From: Janthinobacterium rivuli
GTDB lineage: Bacteria > Pseudomonadota > Gammaproteobacteria > Burkholderiales > Burkholderiaceae_D
Assembly (NCBI RefSeq): GCF_029690045.1
Contig: NZ_CP121464.1
Coordinates: forward strand, 744,001 to 808,000
Reading direction: 5' to 3'
Length of the DNA: 64,000 nucleotides
Made by a program: the position numbers and the translations under genes. Position 1 is the first letter of the stretch; each line of letters opens with the position of its first letter. Under the pieces are notes generated by a model, which worked only from the letters and a program-made list of their open reading frames with translations, made no database searches and was not told the origin of the DNA. Shown here piece after piece: positions 43,821 through 53,177 of the stretch.

Positions 43821-43885
43821 AACCCAAGGGCAAAAAACCGGGGTCAGACCCTGCAGGGTCTGACCCCAGCATCTGCCGTTGGGTT
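43821..43885. repeat. Nested inverted-repeat element (REPIN-like) between the TPR gene and lolB
   Basis: The core is a perfect 28-base palindrome at 43840-43867: GGGGTCAGACCCTG followed by its exact complement. Outer arms also pair: AACCCAAGGGCA (43821-43832) against TGCCGTTGGGTT (43874-43885), 11 of 12 matches. The element fills almost the entire gap between the two genes. GGGGTCAGACCC-type repeats recur in many bacterial genomes, so it is probably one copy of a mobile REP family. It has no T tract. Confidence 0.75.
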
Positions 43886-43898
43886 TATAAAAGTTACC

Positions 43899-44549
43899 AT
43901 GTCAAAAAAACTCCTCCCCCTCACACTCGTCTGCCTGTCCCTCTCGGCCTGCTCGACCCTGACTTCCCCATTCTCGTCCGGCGCCGCGCCCTCCGGTAAA
44001 ACCGTCGCTGCTTACCGCGAACAGGTCGAGCTGACGGGCCGCCTGAACGTCGTGTACCAGAAAGATGACAAGCCTGAATCGGCCACCGTCAATTTCAACT
44101 GGCAGCAGACGGCGCAGCGCACGGACGTGACCTTGTATTCGCCCGTCGGCAGCACCCTGGCGACGATCGCCGTCACGCCGCAGCAGGCCGTGTTGACGCA
44201 AAGCGGCAAGGCGCCGCGCAGCGCGCCCGATGTCGATACCCTGAGCGCGCAGATGCTGGGCTGGTCCTTGCCCGTGTCGGGCTTGCGCGACTGGCTGCAG
44301 GGCTATGCCGTGGGCGCCGATGGCAAGCGTTTCGCCGCTTCGCCGGCCAACGACAGCGTGACGACCAAAGACGGCTGGCGCCTGCGCTATGTGTCGTGGC
44401 AAGAAGTAGGGCAAAATGCGGCCGACAATACACCGGGCGCCTTGCCCCAACCGCGGCGTATCGATGCCGAACGCAATGCCAGCGCCCAGGCCGATGCCGT
44501 GTCGCTGCGCATCGTGCTCGATCCCGCTCCATCGGCTCAAGCACAATGA
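43899..44549 (+). CDS. lolB: Outer-membrane lipoprotein receptor LolB
   Basis: LolB receives lipoproteins from LolA and inserts them into the outer membrane. The 216-residue precursor has a short signal with lipobox LSAC (C18). The mature part has the LolB beta-barrel features ([38 protein letters not shown]). The ATG at 43899 is chosen because the signal peptide begins there. The stop overlaps the ispE start (ATGA). Confidence 0.9.
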   Translation: MSKKLLPLTLVCLSLSACSTLTSPFSSGAAPSGKTVAAYREQVELTGRLNVVYQKDDKPESATVNFNWQQTAQRTDVTLYSPVGSTLATIAVTPQQAVLTQSGKAPRSAPDVDTLSAQMLGWSLPVSGLRDWLQGYAVGADGKRFAASPANDSVTTKDGWRLRYVSWQEVGQNAADNTPGALPQPRRIDAERNASAQADAVSLRIVLDPAPSAQAQ

Positions 44550-45430
44550 CGTTGACTACCCTGAATAACTGCCCGGCGCCGGCCAAACTGAATTTATTTC
44601 TGCACGTCAACGGCCGCCGCGCCGATGGCTACCATCTGCTGCAGACGGTGTTCCAGCTGCTCGACCATGGCGACACCTTGCATTTCACGCTGCGCGACGA
44701 CACGGCGATCCGCCGCGTGACGGAACTGGCCGGCGTGCCGCAAGAGCAGGACCTGATCATCCGCGCCGCGAAATTGCTGCAGGCGGAAGTGTTGCGCCGC
44801 ACGGGCGCCTTGCCGCGCGGCGTCGATATCGCCATCGACAAGGTGCTGCCCATGGGCGGCGGGCTAGGCGGTGGTTCGTCCGACGCGGCCACGACCCTGA
44901 TGGCCTTGAACCGCCTGTGGCAGGCGGGTTTGACGCGCGAGGAATTGATGGTGCTGGGCTTGCCGCTGGGCGCCGATATCCCGTTTTTCATTTTTGGCGA
45001 AAATGCCTTTGCCGAAGGCGTGGGCGAAGCCCTGCAGCCCGTCGCCACGCCGGAATGCTGGTATGTCGTGATCGAGCCGGGCGTGCAAGTGCCGACCGCC
45101 GCAATTTTTTGCGCGGAAGGCTTGACGAGAAATACCGAACCCGTCACAATAGCGGACTTTTCCAGGTACCTCGCAGAAGGAAACGATGCGGGCGGGTTTG
45201 GTAAGAATGATTTACAGCAAGTGGCATGCAGTCTTTTCAAGCCGGTAGCAGATGCGGTAGAATGGCTGGGTGCTTACGGTGAGGCCAGGATGACTGGTTC
45301 CGGTGCTTGTGTGTTTAGTGCGTTTGATAGTCAGGAAGAAGCGGATGCGGTGCTCAGCAATGTGCCACCAGTCTGGATCGCCTGGAAGGCAAAAGCGCTG
45401 AATCGCCACCCGATGCTCACGATGTTGTAG
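44546..45430 (+). CDS. ispE: 4-diphosphocytidyl-2-C-methyl-D-erythritol kinase
   Basis: IspE is the fourth enzyme of the MEP isoprenoid pathway. The 294 residues carry the GHMP kinase elements: motif 1 ([13 protein letters not shown]), the ATP loop ([15 protein letters not shown]) and motif 3 ([14 protein letters not shown]). The ATGA overlap with lolB indicates coupling. tRNA-Gln and prs follow in the common betaproteobacterial order. Confidence 0.95.
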   Translation: MTLTTLNNCPAPAKLNLFLHVNGRRADGYHLLQTVFQLLDHGDTLHFTLRDDTAIRRVTELAGVPQEQDLIIRAAKLLQAEVLRRTGALPRGVDIAIDKVLPMGGGLGGGSSDAATTLMALNRLWQAGLTREELMVLGLPLGADIPFFIFGENAFAEGVGEALQPVATPECWYVVIEPGVQVPTAAIFCAEGLTRNTEPVTIADFSRYLAEGNDAGGFGKNDLQQVACSLFKPVADAVEWLGAYGEARMTGSGACVFSAFDSQEEADAVLSNVPPVWIAWKAKALNRHPMLTML

Positions 45431-45446
45431 AGAGCAAAAAAAGAAT

Positions 45447-45474
45447 TTGCTTAGCGTCAAATAGTCGGTATAAT
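45447..45474 (+). promoter_or_regulatory. Sigma-70 promoter of tRNA-Gln
   Basis: A -10 box TATAAT at 45469-45474 lies 16 bases after a TTGCTT -35-like hexamer at 45447. The tRNA starts 34 bases after the -10 box. Confidence 0.65.
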
Positions 45475-45508
45475 ACTGGCCAACATGACGGCAAGCAGTC
45501 AGTAACGT

Positions 45509-45585
45509 AGGGGAATCGCCAAGCTGGTTAAGGCACTGGATTTTGATTCCAGCATGCGAAGGTTCGAATCCTTCTTCCCCTGCCA
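45509..45585 (+). tRNA. tRNA-Gln (UUG)
   Basis: The 77-base gene folds as a cloverleaf. AGGGGAA pairs with TTCCCCT in the acceptor stem. CTGGA/TCCAG encloses a seven-base loop with anticodon TTG. GAAGG/CCTTC forms the T arm around TTCGAAT. The CCA end is encoded (GCCA). Confidence 0.96.
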
Positions 45586-45673
45586 CCATTTCACCGTAGT
45601 CTGTCGATGCGAAGTTAGCGTCCAGTACGGGAAAAAGCAGATATGTCGCCACGCGGCATATTCTAAACAATGA

Positions 45674-45697
45674 CTGACCGGGCCTATGCCCGGTTAG
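45674..45697 (+). other. Leader hairpin upstream of prs
   Basis: CTGACCGGGC pairs with GCCCGGTTAG (one G-T pair) around a CTAT loop, 38 bases before the prs start. It could be a mild terminator for the tRNA transcript or a leader structure. An ATG at 45670 is in frame with prs across it. Confidence 0.5.
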
Positions 45698-45735
45698 TGC
45701 TTTTCAAGACTTCTATATCACCTCTTGGGACTCCC

Positions 45736-46686
45736 ATGGCTTACGAAAACCTGATGGTTTTTACCGGCAACGCGAATCCAGCGTTGGCAGAGGGGGTCGC
45801 AAAAAACCTCGGCATCCCTCTCGGTAAAGCAAACGTTTCGAAATTCTCCGACGGCGAAGTAATGGTCGAGATTAACGAAAACGTGCGCGGCAAGGATGTT
45901 TTTGTTTTGCAATCCACCTGTGCTCCAACCAACGACAGCCTGATGGAAATCATGCTGATGGTTGATGCCTTGAAACGTGCTTCCGCTGGCCGCATCACCG
46001 CCGCGATTCCTTACTTCGGCTACGCCCGCCAAGACCGTCGTCCCCGCTCCGCGCGTGTGGCGATTTCGGCCAAGGTGGTGGCGAACATGCTGGAAGAAGC
46101 CGGTGTCGAGCGCGTCCTGATCATGGACTTGCACGCTGACCAGATTCAAGGTTTCTTCGATATCCCAGTCGACAATATTTACGCTTCGCCAATTTTGCTG
46201 GGTGACCTGCAAAAGAAAAACTACCAGGATCTGCTGGTGGTGTCGCCGGACGTTGGCGGTGTGGTACGTGCGCGCGCCCTGGCAAAACGCCTGGGCTGCG
46301 ACCTGGCCATCATCGACAAGCGTCGTCCAAAAGCGAACGTGTCCGAAGTGATGAACATCATCGGTGAAGTCGAAGGCCGCAACTGCGTGATCATGGATGA
46401 CATGGTCGACACGGCAGGCACCTTGACCAAGGCTGCCGAAGTGCTCAAAGAGCGCGGCGCGAAAAAAGTCGTGGCGTATTGCACGCACGCGGTGCTGTCG
46501 GGCCCGGCGATCGACCGTATTTCGGCCTCGCCACTCGATGAGCTGGTCGTGACCGATACGATCCCCCTGTCCGAAGCGGCCCTGGCCTGTGGCAAGATCC
46601 GTCAATTGACGTGCGCGCCGCTGCTGGCCGAGACGTTCAAGCGCATCATCAAGGGTGATTCGGTTATTTCCCTGTTTATCGATTAA
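45736..46686 (+). CDS. prs: Ribose-phosphate pyrophosphokinase
   Basis: Prs makes PRPP from ribose 5-phosphate and ATP, feeding purine, pyrimidine, NAD, His and Trp synthesis. The 316 residues match the family. Visible motifs are the flexible-loop region ([14 protein letters not shown]), the metal-binding [14 protein letters not shown], and the PRPP loop ([12 protein letters not shown]). [13 protein letters not shown] is the normal N-terminus, so ATG 45736 is chosen over the in-frame ATG at 45670. Confidence 0.96.
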   Translation: MAYENLMVFTGNANPALAEGVAKNLGIPLGKANVSKFSDGEVMVEINENVRGKDVFVLQSTCAPTNDSLMEIMLMVDALKRASAGRITAAIPYFGYARQDRRPRSARVAISAKVVANMLEEAGVERVLIMDLHADQIQGFFDIPVDNIYASPILLGDLQKKNYQDLLVVSPDVGGVVRARALAKRLGCDLAIIDKRRPKANVSEVMNIIGEVEGRNCVIMDDMVDTAGTLTKAAEVLKERGAKKVVAYCTHAVLSGPAIDRISASPLDELVVTDTIPLSEAALACGKIRQLTCAPLLAETFKRIIKGDSVISLFID

Positions 46687-46712
46687 TTCGATAATAGAAA
46701 CAGACGTAATGC

Positions 46713-46755
46713 CTGCGGCGCGACCGGCTTTTTGCCTGTTGCGCCGCAGTGTTTT
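46713..46755 (+). terminator. Rho-independent terminator after prs
   Basis: CTGCGGCGC and GCGCCGCAG form a perfect 9-bp stem with a 19-base loop, followed by TGTTTT. Confidence 0.65.
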
Positions 46756-46815
46756 AGTTTTCGGGGTGTTTTGCACCCATTTTCGAGGATTCCTGGTCGC
46801 GGGAGTCTTCATAAC

Positions 46816-46833
46816 ACAAGGCGCAAGCCTTGT
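46816..46833 (+). other. Leader hairpin directly before the rplY ribosome binding site
   Basis: ACAAGGC and GCCTTGT form a 7-bp stem capped by a GCAA tetraloop, ending eight bases before the GGAG of rplY. It may mark a regulated leader; this is inferred. Confidence 0.4.
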
Positions 46834-46850
46834 TCTTCTTGGAGTTTCAC

Positions 46851-47459
46851 ATGAAAGTTATCGCATTTAAACGCGAATTGCAAGGTTCCGGAGCGAGCCG
46901 CCGCCTGCGCATTTCCGGCCAAACCCCTGGTATCGTCTACGGTGGCGCTGAAGCCCCTGTGCTGATCTCGCTGGATCACAACGCCCTGTACCACGCGTTG
47001 AAAAAAGAAGTGTTCCACTCGTCGATCCTGGATCTGGAAATCGACGGCGTTTCCCAGCAAGTTCTGTTGCGCGACTTCCAAGTCCACGCATACAAACAAC
47101 TGGTTCTGCACGCTGACTTCCAGCGCGTTGACGCATCGCAGCCTATCCACGTGAAAGTGGCTCTGCACTTCATCAACGCTGACGTTTCCCCGGCAGTCAA
47201 ACTGCACGGCGCGACCATCAGCCACGTTGCCAACGAAATCGAAGTCGCTTGCCTGCCAGGCAAACTGCCAGAATTCATCAACGTTGACCTGTCGAACATC
47301 GACGTCGGTCACTCGCTGCACGTAGGCGACCTGGTCCTGCCAGCTGGCGTGACCGTTGTCACCCACGGCGCCAACCTGACCATCGCTACCGCTTCGGTAC
47401 CGGCTGGCCACGTTGCTGCTGAAGCCGCTGCTGCTGAAGTTGTTGCTGACAAGAAGTAA
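46851..47459 (+). CDS. rplY: 50S ribosomal protein bL25, CTC type
   Basis: bL25 binds 5S rRNA. The 202-residue protein is the long form, with the N-terminal L25 domain (about 1-90, [10 protein letters not shown]) followed by a C-terminal beta domain as in the CTC general stress protein. It ends in an Ala-rich tail. TTGGAG lies upstream of ATG 46851. The order prs-rplY-pth-ychF is widely conserved. Confidence 0.95.
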   Translation: MKVIAFKRELQGSGASRRLRISGQTPGIVYGGAEAPVLISLDHNALYHALKKEVFHSSILDLEIDGVSQQVLLRDFQVHAYKQLVLHADFQRVDASQPIHVKVALHFINADVSPAVKLHGATISHVANEIEVACLPGKLPEFINVDLSNIDVGHSLHVGDLVLPAGVTVVTHGANLTIATASVPAGHVAAEAAAAEVVADKK

Positions 47460-47492
47460 TTCTGCCGCCGCAGCAATGCGGTAGTCGCAAGG

Positions 47493-47526
47493 AAAAACCC
47501 GCCAGGTTCGCCGCGCGGGTTTTTTT
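47493..47526 (+). terminator. Rho-independent terminator after rplY
   Basis: AAAAACCCGC pairs with GCGGGTTTTT around a 12-base loop, followed by more T. Confidence 0.85.
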
Positions 47527-47574
47527 CCGTCCGTTTTCACCGATAATGCTTTCTTTTACATTGCAGACACAGCC

Positions 47575-48159
47575 ATGCCCATACGCCTGATCGTCGGCCT
47601 CGGCAACCCGGGACCCGAATACGAACAAACCCGCCACAATGCCGGCTTCTGGCTGGTGGACAATCTTGCCAACAGCTTGCCCGGCACGCGCTTGCAGCGC
47701 GATTCGCGCTACAACGCCATGCTGGCCAAGACTTCCATCGGCGGCAAGGAAGTCTGGCTGCTCGAACCGCTGACGTTCATGAATCGCTCGGGCCAGTCCG
47801 TGGGCGCGCTGGCGCGCTTCTTCAAGATCGCCGCCGAGGAAGTGCTCGTCGTGCACGACGAGCTCGACTTGATGCCCGGCATCGCGCGCCTGAAGAAGGG
47901 CGGCTCGGCCGGCGGCCACAATGGCTTGAAGGACATCACGGCCGCGCTGGGCACGCAGGATTACTGGCGCTTGCGCCTGGGCATCGGCCATCCGCGCACC
48001 CTGAGCCTGCAGCAGCAGGTGGCCGACTTCGTGCTGCACCGCCCGCGCCGCGAAGACCAGGAGCTGATCGAGCAGGCGATAGAAAAATCCTTGCAGGTGA
48101 TGCCGCAGATCGTCGAGGGCAAGTTCGAGGCGGCGACCATGAAGCTGCATACGGCCTGA
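47575..48159 (+). CDS. pth: Peptidyl-tRNA hydrolase
   Basis: Pth frees peptides from peptidyl-tRNA that drops off the ribosome. The 194 residues show the family signature [18 protein letters not shown] with the catalytic histidine near residue 21. They also show FMNRSG, HDELDL and [13 protein letters not shown]. It follows the rplY terminator and precedes ychF with a 214-base gap. Confidence 0.96.
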   Translation: MPIRLIVGLGNPGPEYEQTRHNAGFWLVDNLANSLPGTRLQRDSRYNAMLAKTSIGGKEVWLLEPLTFMNRSGQSVGALARFFKIAAEEVLVVHDELDLMPGIARLKKGGSAGGHNGLKDITAALGTQDYWRLRLGIGHPRTLSLQQQVADFVLHRPRREDQELIEQAIEKSLQVMPQIVEGKFEAATMKLHTA

Positions 48160-48282
48160 GAACAGGGCCTGATGGCGTCACGATACGGCTGTTTTGGCGT
48201 CATTTGCCCATCATCGGGCTTTTGAAGCGCGCGCGACACGGGTACAATTGACCCCTTGAAATGCAGCACACGCACTATCCCC

Positions 48283-48311
48283 GGAAAAGGGCGAAGAATC
48301 GCCCGTTTTCC
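48283..48311 (+). other. Extended hairpin in the ychF leader
   Basis: GGAAAAGGGCGA pairs with TCGCCCGTTTTCC around an AGAA loop with one bulged G. It sits in the 214-base gap before ychF, which shows no gene. It may be a pth terminator or a leader structure. Confidence 0.45.
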
Positions 48312-48373
48312 CTAACAGCACGGCAAGCACGCCGATAGACGGCGCCATGTGCTTTGATTATTAAAGGTTTTCC

Positions 48374-49465
48374 ATGAGTCTCCAATGCGGTATCGTCGGC
48401 TTGCCGAACGTCGGCAAGTCCACCCTGTTCAATGCACTGACGAAAGCCGGCATCCCGGCTGAAAACTATCCGTTCTGCACCATCGAGCCGAACGTCGGCG
48501 TCGTCGAAGTGCCGGATCCGCGCATGGATGCGCTGGCCGCCATCGTCAAGCCGGAACGCATGGTCAACGCCATCGTGGAATTCGTCGACATCGCCGGCCT
48601 GGTGGCCGGTGCATCGAAGGGCGAGGGCCTGGGCAACCAGTTCCTGTCGCACATCCGCGAAACGGACGCCATCGTCAACGTCGTGCGCTGCTTCGAAGAT
48701 GACAACGTCATCCACGTGGCCGGCAAGATCAACCCGCTCGACGATATCGAAGTCATCCAGACCGAACTGGCGCTGGCCGACATGGGCACCGTGGAAAAAG
48801 CCATCCACCGCGAAAACAAGAAAGCCCGCTCGGGCGACAAGGATGCGGCCAAGCTGCTGGCCATCATGGAACGCATGATGCCTTACCTGAACGATGCGAA
48901 ACCCGTGCGCGCCATGGGCCTGGACGCCGACGAAATGGAACTGATCAAGCCGCTGTGCCTGATTACGGCCAAGCCAGCCATGTTCGTGGCCAACGTGTCC
49001 GATTCGGGCTTCACGAATAACCCGCTGCTGGACCAGCTGACGGCCTACGCGCAAGCGCAAAACGCGCCTATCGTCGCCATCTGCGCCGCGCTGGAAGCGG
49101 AAATCGCCGACCTGGACGATGCCGACAAGGGCGCTTTCCTGGCCGACATGGGCATGGAAGAGCCTGGTCTGGACCGCCTGATCCGCGCCGGCTACAAGCT
49201 GCTGGGCCTGCAAACCTACTTCACGGCAGGCGTGAAGGAAGTGCGCGCCTGGACCGTTCCCGTGGGCGCCACGGCGCCGCAAGCGGCCGGCGTGATCCAC
49301 ACCGACTTCGAACGCGGCTTCATCCGCGCGCAAACCATCGCCTATGACGACTTCATCGCCTACAAGGGCGAAGCGGGCGCCAAGGAAGCGGGCAAGATGC
49401 GCGCCGAGGGCAAGGAATACGTCGTCAAGGATGGCGACGTGCTGAACTTCCTGTTCAACGTCTGA
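48374..49465 (+). CDS. ychF: Ribosome-binding ATPase YchF
   Basis: YchF is an Obg-family P-loop protein that prefers ATP, binds ribosomes and is linked to oxidative stress. The 363 residues show G1 (GLPNVGKST), G2/G3 ([26 protein letters not shown]), a helical insertion and the C-terminal TGS-like domain ([25 protein letters not shown]). The gene is the last of the conserved lolB-to-ychF block and is followed by a terminator. Confidence 0.96.
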   Translation: MSLQCGIVGLPNVGKSTLFNALTKAGIPAENYPFCTIEPNVGVVEVPDPRMDALAAIVKPERMVNAIVEFVDIAGLVAGASKGEGLGNQFLSHIRETDAIVNVVRCFEDDNVIHVAGKINPLDDIEVIQTELALADMGTVEKAIHRENKKARSGDKDAAKLLAIMERMMPYLNDAKPVRAMGLDADEMELIKPLCLITAKPAMFVANVSDSGFTNNPLLDQLTAYAQAQNAPIVAICAALEAEIADLDDADKGAFLADMGMEEPGLDRLIRAGYKLLGLQTYFTAGVKEVRAWTVPVGATAPQAAGVIHTDFERGFIRAQTIAYDDFIAYKGEAGAKEAGKMRAEGKEYVVKDGDVLNFLFNV

Positions 49466-49513
49466 CGAACGCGGTTGCTGGCCCATGCCGGCAACTGCTA
49501 TCAGTCCATTGCG

Positions 49514-49547
49514 AAATGCCGCTCAATAACCTGGGCGGCATTTTTTT
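49514..49547 (+). terminator. Rho-independent terminator after ychF
   Basis: AAATGCCGC pairs with GCGGCATTT around a 12-base loop and continues into a run of T. Confidence 0.88.
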
Positions 49548-49571
49548 GTCCGTGATTTGAAAAGGCTTGCC

Positions 49572-50495
49572 ATGCAGTCAGAGAAGCAACCGCTCGTTTC
49601 CATTGTCATGGCCACGTATAACCGGAGCAATATCCTCGGGTATGCGATTCAATCGCTACTCGCCAGCACCGTGCAGGATTGGGAGCTGATTGTCGTCGGC
49701 GATTGCTGCACCGACGATACCGCCGAGGTGGTCGCCGCGTTCGGCGACGCGCGCATCCGCTTTGTGAATCTGGAAAGCAATTACGGCGAGCAGACGGGGC
49801 CCAACAATGTCGGCGTCAGCCTGGCGCGCGGCACCTATCTGGCATTCCTGAACCACGATGACCTGTGGTTGCCCGATCATTTGCAAAGCAGTATCGATCT
49901 TCTCGAACGCACTGGAGTCGACCTGGTCTTTGGCCAGGGACTGGTGGTTTTGCCGGTCGGATATCACATGGTGGGGGCGCTGGCGGATGGCGTGCAAGCG
50001 TACCGTCCGTGGATGGACGTACCCGCTACTCTGTGGGTCATGCGGCGTGAGCTGGCCCTGCAGATCGGCCCATGGCAGCCATCATGGGAAGTGCGCTGCT
50101 GGCCGTCGCAAGCGTGGTTGCACCGCGTGTATCGCGCGGGGCGGGCGATGCTGGCCCATCCCCGCATCGGCGCCATCCTGATACAGTCTGGCAGCCGCAG
50201 CAATGCCTACCTGAACCGGCAGCACAGCGAGCATGCGTTCTGGTGGGCGCACATGCAAGATCCGCTCAATATTTTGCAGGCTGTCACCACGCTGTATGGC
50301 AAAGTGGGGCGTGAGCGGCTGATTGCGCCGCTACAGTCGGCCATGACGACCGCGAAAGCCTTGTCGCGCCGTCTTTGTTATATGTTGGGACTATGGCCGC
50401 CGTATCCCGGTTTCTGGCTCCGGTATTGGCGCAAAGGCACATTTTTACGTGAATTGCGCCGCCGCCGGGGATTGAAGGACATGCCGCGGCGATAG
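49572..50495 (+). CDS. Family 2 glycosyltransferase
   Basis: The 307-residue enzyme has a GT-A fold: VSIVMATYNRSN near the N-terminus, DCCTDDTAE, and an acidic nucleotide-sugar site (NHDDLWLP). It probably transfers a sugar in surface polysaccharide synthesis; donor and acceptor are unknown. The C-terminal 40 residues are basic (REL-RRRRG type). AAAAGG seven bases before ATG 49572 sets the start. An RmlC-like cupin and a flippase gene follow closely. Confidence 0.85.
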   Translation: MQSEKQPLVSIVMATYNRSNILGYAIQSLLASTVQDWELIVVGDCCTDDTAEVVAAFGDARIRFVNLESNYGEQTGPNNVGVSLARGTYLAFLNHDDLWLPDHLQSSIDLLERTGVDLVFGQGLVVLPVGYHMVGALADGVQAYRPWMDVPATLWVMRRELALQIGPWQPSWEVRCWPSQAWLHRVYRAGRAMLAHPRIGAILIQSGSRSNAYLNRQHSEHAFWWAHMQDPLNILQAVTTLYGKVGRERLIAPLQSAMTTAKALSRRLCYMLGLWPPYPGFWLRYWRKGTFLRELRRRRGLKDMPRR

Positions 50496-50503
50496 ATAAT
50501 ACG

Positions 50504-51100
50504 ATGGCAATACATAAGAGCATTTTTATACAATTTCTGGGGGTAGATCTGGTGGCGGAGAAAGATAACTGGTTGTTGGCTGGCGCGAAGCAGGATGGCG
50601 AAAGCATTACCAAGGAATGGAAGCCGACGGCGCCTGCCTTGATCGATGGCGTGATCTTTCAGGAAATCAAGCCTGTCTTGACGGCGTACGGCAGCCTGAC
50701 TGAAATTTTCCGTACTGAATGGGTGCCTGGTGCGGCGCAGATCGGCCAGATATTTGCCTCGACCCTGGAGCCGGGCGGACTGAGCGCCTGGCATGCGCAT
50801 GCCATCACGACGGACCGCCTGTTTGTGGCGGCGGGCCAGATGCGCGTGGTGCTGTACGACGCGCGCGCGGATTCGCCCACCTTTGGCATGCTCAACGAAT
50901 TCAAGCTGGGCACCAGGCGTCCCGGCCTGCTCGTCGTGCCGCCCCGTGTCTGGCATGGCGTGCAGAATTACTGCGGCACACCGGCCATCCTCGTCAATGC
51001 GGTGGACCATGCGTATCGCTATGATGCGCCGGATCACTGGCGCGTGCCGGCCGATTCGGACACGGTGCCGTATCGTTTTTCCAACGACAGGCATGGCTGA
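50504..51100 (+). CDS. RmlC-like cupin protein (dTDP-4-dehydrorhamnose 3,5-epimerase related)
   Basis: The 198-residue protein resembles the RmlC family (TEIFRTEWVP, SAWHAHAITTDRLFVAAGQMRVVLYDARADS, PPRVWHGVQN). The family's His in WHAHA is present. It may be a sugar epimerase or a related cupin; the N-terminal 45 residues look unusual for RmlC. The start region is richer in A+T than the surroundings. It lies eight bases after the glycosyltransferase gene. Confidence 0.7.
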   Translation: MAIHKSIFIQFLGVDLVAEKDNWLLAGAKQDGESITKEWKPTAPALIDGVIFQEIKPVLTAYGSLTEIFRTEWVPGAAQIGQIFASTLEPGGLSAWHAHAITTDRLFVAAGQMRVVLYDARADSPTFGMLNEFKLGTRRPGLLVVPPRVWHGVQNYCGTPAILVNAVDHAYRYDAPDHWRVPADSDTVPYRFSNDRHG

Positions 51101-51121
51101 GATGCCCGGCCCGGCTGAACG

Positions 51122-52534
51122 ATGCGCCTGAACCGTCTCGCGGGTTTTTCAGCCGGCCCCATCTTGTCGCTGCTGTGCAGCCTTGCCACCGTGCCTGCCG
51201 TGGCCTGGCTGTTTCCGCCTGCCGACATCGGCAAGCTGGATTTCTTCATGACCGCGTGCACGGTGGCCGGTTTGCTGCTGTCGCTGGGGCTGGATAAGGC
51301 TTTCCTGCATGAATACCATTACAGCACGAGCCGTAGCGGCTTGCTGAAAGCGTGCCTGCTGCCGGCCGTGCTGCTCGCGCCCGTGGCGCTGGCCGTGATA
51401 CTCGTGTTTGCCGCGCCGGTAGCGCAGCTGTTGTTCGATGCGGCGCAGCCTGCATTGGCCGTCCTGTTCGCTGCCGGCATGCTGAGCGCCGTGGCTAATC
51501 GCCTGATCGCGCAGCTTTTCCGCATGCAGGAGCGCGCGTGGGTATTCAGCATGGCGCAGGTTTTGCCGAAAATCTCGCTGCTGTTGCTGCTCCCTGTGCT
51601 GTGGTGGGATCCGCAGCGCAATTTCGTGCACTTGGCAAGCCTGGTCGTGGCCACCACCTGGCTGGTCACGCTATGGCTGTTGTGGCATGCGCGCGTATCG
51701 TTGGCGCAAGCCTGGGCCGCCGCCGTGGACCGGGTGCTGCTGCGGCGCCTGCTTTCCGAGGCGGCACCCCTGCTGGTGAGCGCCATAGGCTACCTGTCCA
51801 TGTTGTCGGCCGGCATGGGCTTGCTGCGCATTTTTGCCGGCTTTGACGAGCTCGGTATTTATGCGCTGGCCACGCGCGTGGCCGCCGGCGCCTGGCTGGT
51901 GCAGTCGATTTTTACGATTGTCTGGATACCGCAAGTACACAAATGGGCCGCCGCCGGCGGCGACCTGTCGAATATCGCGGCCATTTGCCGCCATGCGCAA
52001 GCCGTCGTGGTGGTGGGTTTTTGCCTGGCGGGCGCCCTGGCCTGGCTGATCGGATGGGTCTTGCCTTCCAACTATCATGGCGTCGCGTATCTGGCGGTAG
52101 CCACCGTGGGCCAGCCGCTGTTGTATGCGCTGGCGGAAGTGAGCGGCGTCGGCATCAGTCTGGCCCGTCGTCCCTCCTTATCCATCGCCGCTTTCGCGGC
52201 AGGCTTGCTGGGCACCTTGCTGGCGGGCGCCGTGCTGGTGCCGCGCTGTGGCGCCACGGGCGCCGCCGTCTCGCAGCTGCTGGGTTTCCTCGTGTATTTT
52301 GTCGTCAAGACGGAACTGGGCATGCGCCTCTGGCGTCCGCTGCCGCGCCGTTCGCTGTACCTGAGCGCCTGCCTGCTGTCGCTGCTGGCGGTGGGCCACG
52401 CGTTTTTTGCCCAGCGCCTTGGGGTGCTTGCTCCGCTGGCGTGGGGCGTGCTGCTGGTGGCCGCACTGTACGTCTGCCGGCCTTCGCTGCGGGCCGCGTT
52501 CAGGCTGCTCAAGCCCGTCCGGCAGCAGGGCTGA
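51122..52534 (+). CDS. Polysaccharide flippase, Wzx/RfbX-like
   Basis: The 470-residue protein has about twelve to fourteen membrane helices and the MATE/Wzx polysaccharide transporter pattern (GPILSLLCSLATVPAVAWLF, LFRMQERAWVFS, GATGAAVSQLLGFLVYFVVK). It is predicted to flip a lipid-linked sugar across the inner membrane. It closes the three-gene cassette begun at 49572. No polymerase (Wzy) or initiating transferase is present here. Confidence 0.82.
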   Translation: MRLNRLAGFSAGPILSLLCSLATVPAVAWLFPPADIGKLDFFMTACTVAGLLLSLGLDKAFLHEYHYSTSRSGLLKACLLPAVLLAPVALAVILVFAAPVAQLLFDAAQPALAVLFAAGMLSAVANRLIAQLFRMQERAWVFSMAQVLPKISLLLLLPVLWWDPQRNFVHLASLVVATTWLVTLWLLWHARVSLAQAWAAAVDRVLLRRLLSEAAPLLVSAIGYLSMLSAGMGLLRIFAGFDELGIYALATRVAAGAWLVQSIFTIVWIPQVHKWAAAGGDLSNIAAICRHAQAVVVVGFCLAGALAWLIGWVLPSNYHGVAYLAVATVGQPLLYALAEVSGVGISLARRPSLSIAAFAAGLLGTLLAGAVLVPRCGATGAAVSQLLGFLVYFVVKTELGMRLWRPLPRRSLYLSACLLSLLAVGHAFFAQRLGVLAPLAWGVLLVAALYVCRPSLRAAFRLLKPVRQQG

Positions 52535-52585
52535 CAGCGTTTGCCGCCCGTCGCCGTATTGCGCTTTACTGACCACTCCGCGTAC

Positions 52586-52604
52586 AATGAGAATAATTCT
52601 CATT
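52586..52604. promoter_or_regulatory. Fur-box-type palindrome upstream of the ECF sigma gene
   Basis: AATGAGAAT and ATTCTCATT form a perfect 19-base palindrome around a central A. It strongly resembles Fur operators (GATAATGATAATCATTATC type). It lies 51 bases before the sigma factor start, beside TATAAT at 52605-52610, which could be the -10 box. Confidence 0.8.
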
Positions 52605-52655
52605 TATAATCCGATGCGCCTGTTCTTGCCGGCCGTTGGCGACAGGAAGGGTATC

Positions 52656-53174
52656 GTGAGCACCGCCGAGTTAGCGCTTCAGCAGCAAGTCAGCAGTCTG
52701 TACACCGACCACCATCACTGGCTGCGTGGCTTGCTGCGCCGTAAACTCGGCAATGCCTTCGATGCGGCCGACCTGGCGCACGACGTGTACCTGCACCTGA
52801 TGAAGACGGGCAGGGTGCCGCCGGCCGGGGAGTCGCGCCGCCACCTGACGCAGATCGCCAATGGCATGGTCATCGACCTGTACCGCCGCCGCCAGATCGA
52901 AACGGCCTACCTGGAAGTGCTGGCCCTGGTGCCCGAAGCGTTGGCGCCGTCCGAGGAAGAGCGCGCGCTGGTGATCGAGGCGCTGACGGAAATCGATGCC
53001 GTGCTGCACCAGCTGCCCGCCAAGGCGCGCAAGGCCTTGCTGCTGTGCAAACTCGATGGCCTGAGCTACCGTGACATCGCCGCCGAACTGCAGGTGTCCG
53101 TTTCGTCCGTCGAAAAATACATCGCCGCCGGTTTGCTGGCCTGCTACCAGGCCATGCACGCCCAGGTAGCCTGA
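52656..53174 (+). CDS. ECF sigma factor, FecI/iron-starvation type
   Basis: The 172-residue protein has sigma region 2 (about 10-75, FDAADLAHDVYLHLMK) and region 4 (about 110-165, LPAKARKALLLCKLDGLSYRDIAAEL). This matches FecI-like sigma factors that switch on siderophore receptors. AGGAAGG five bases before the GTG at 52656 decides the start over longer in-frame options. The Fur-type palindrome upstream predicts expression in low iron. The FecR-type gene follows three bases after the stop. Confidence 0.9.
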   Translation: MSTAELALQQQVSSLYTDHHHWLRGLLRRKLGNAFDAADLAHDVYLHLMKTGRVPPAGESRRHLTQIANGMVIDLYRRRQIETAYLEVLALVPEALAPSEEERALVIEALTEIDAVLHQLPAKARKALLLCKLDGLSYRDIAAELQVSVSSVEKYIAAGLLACYQAMHAQVA

Positions 53175-53177
53175 GCC

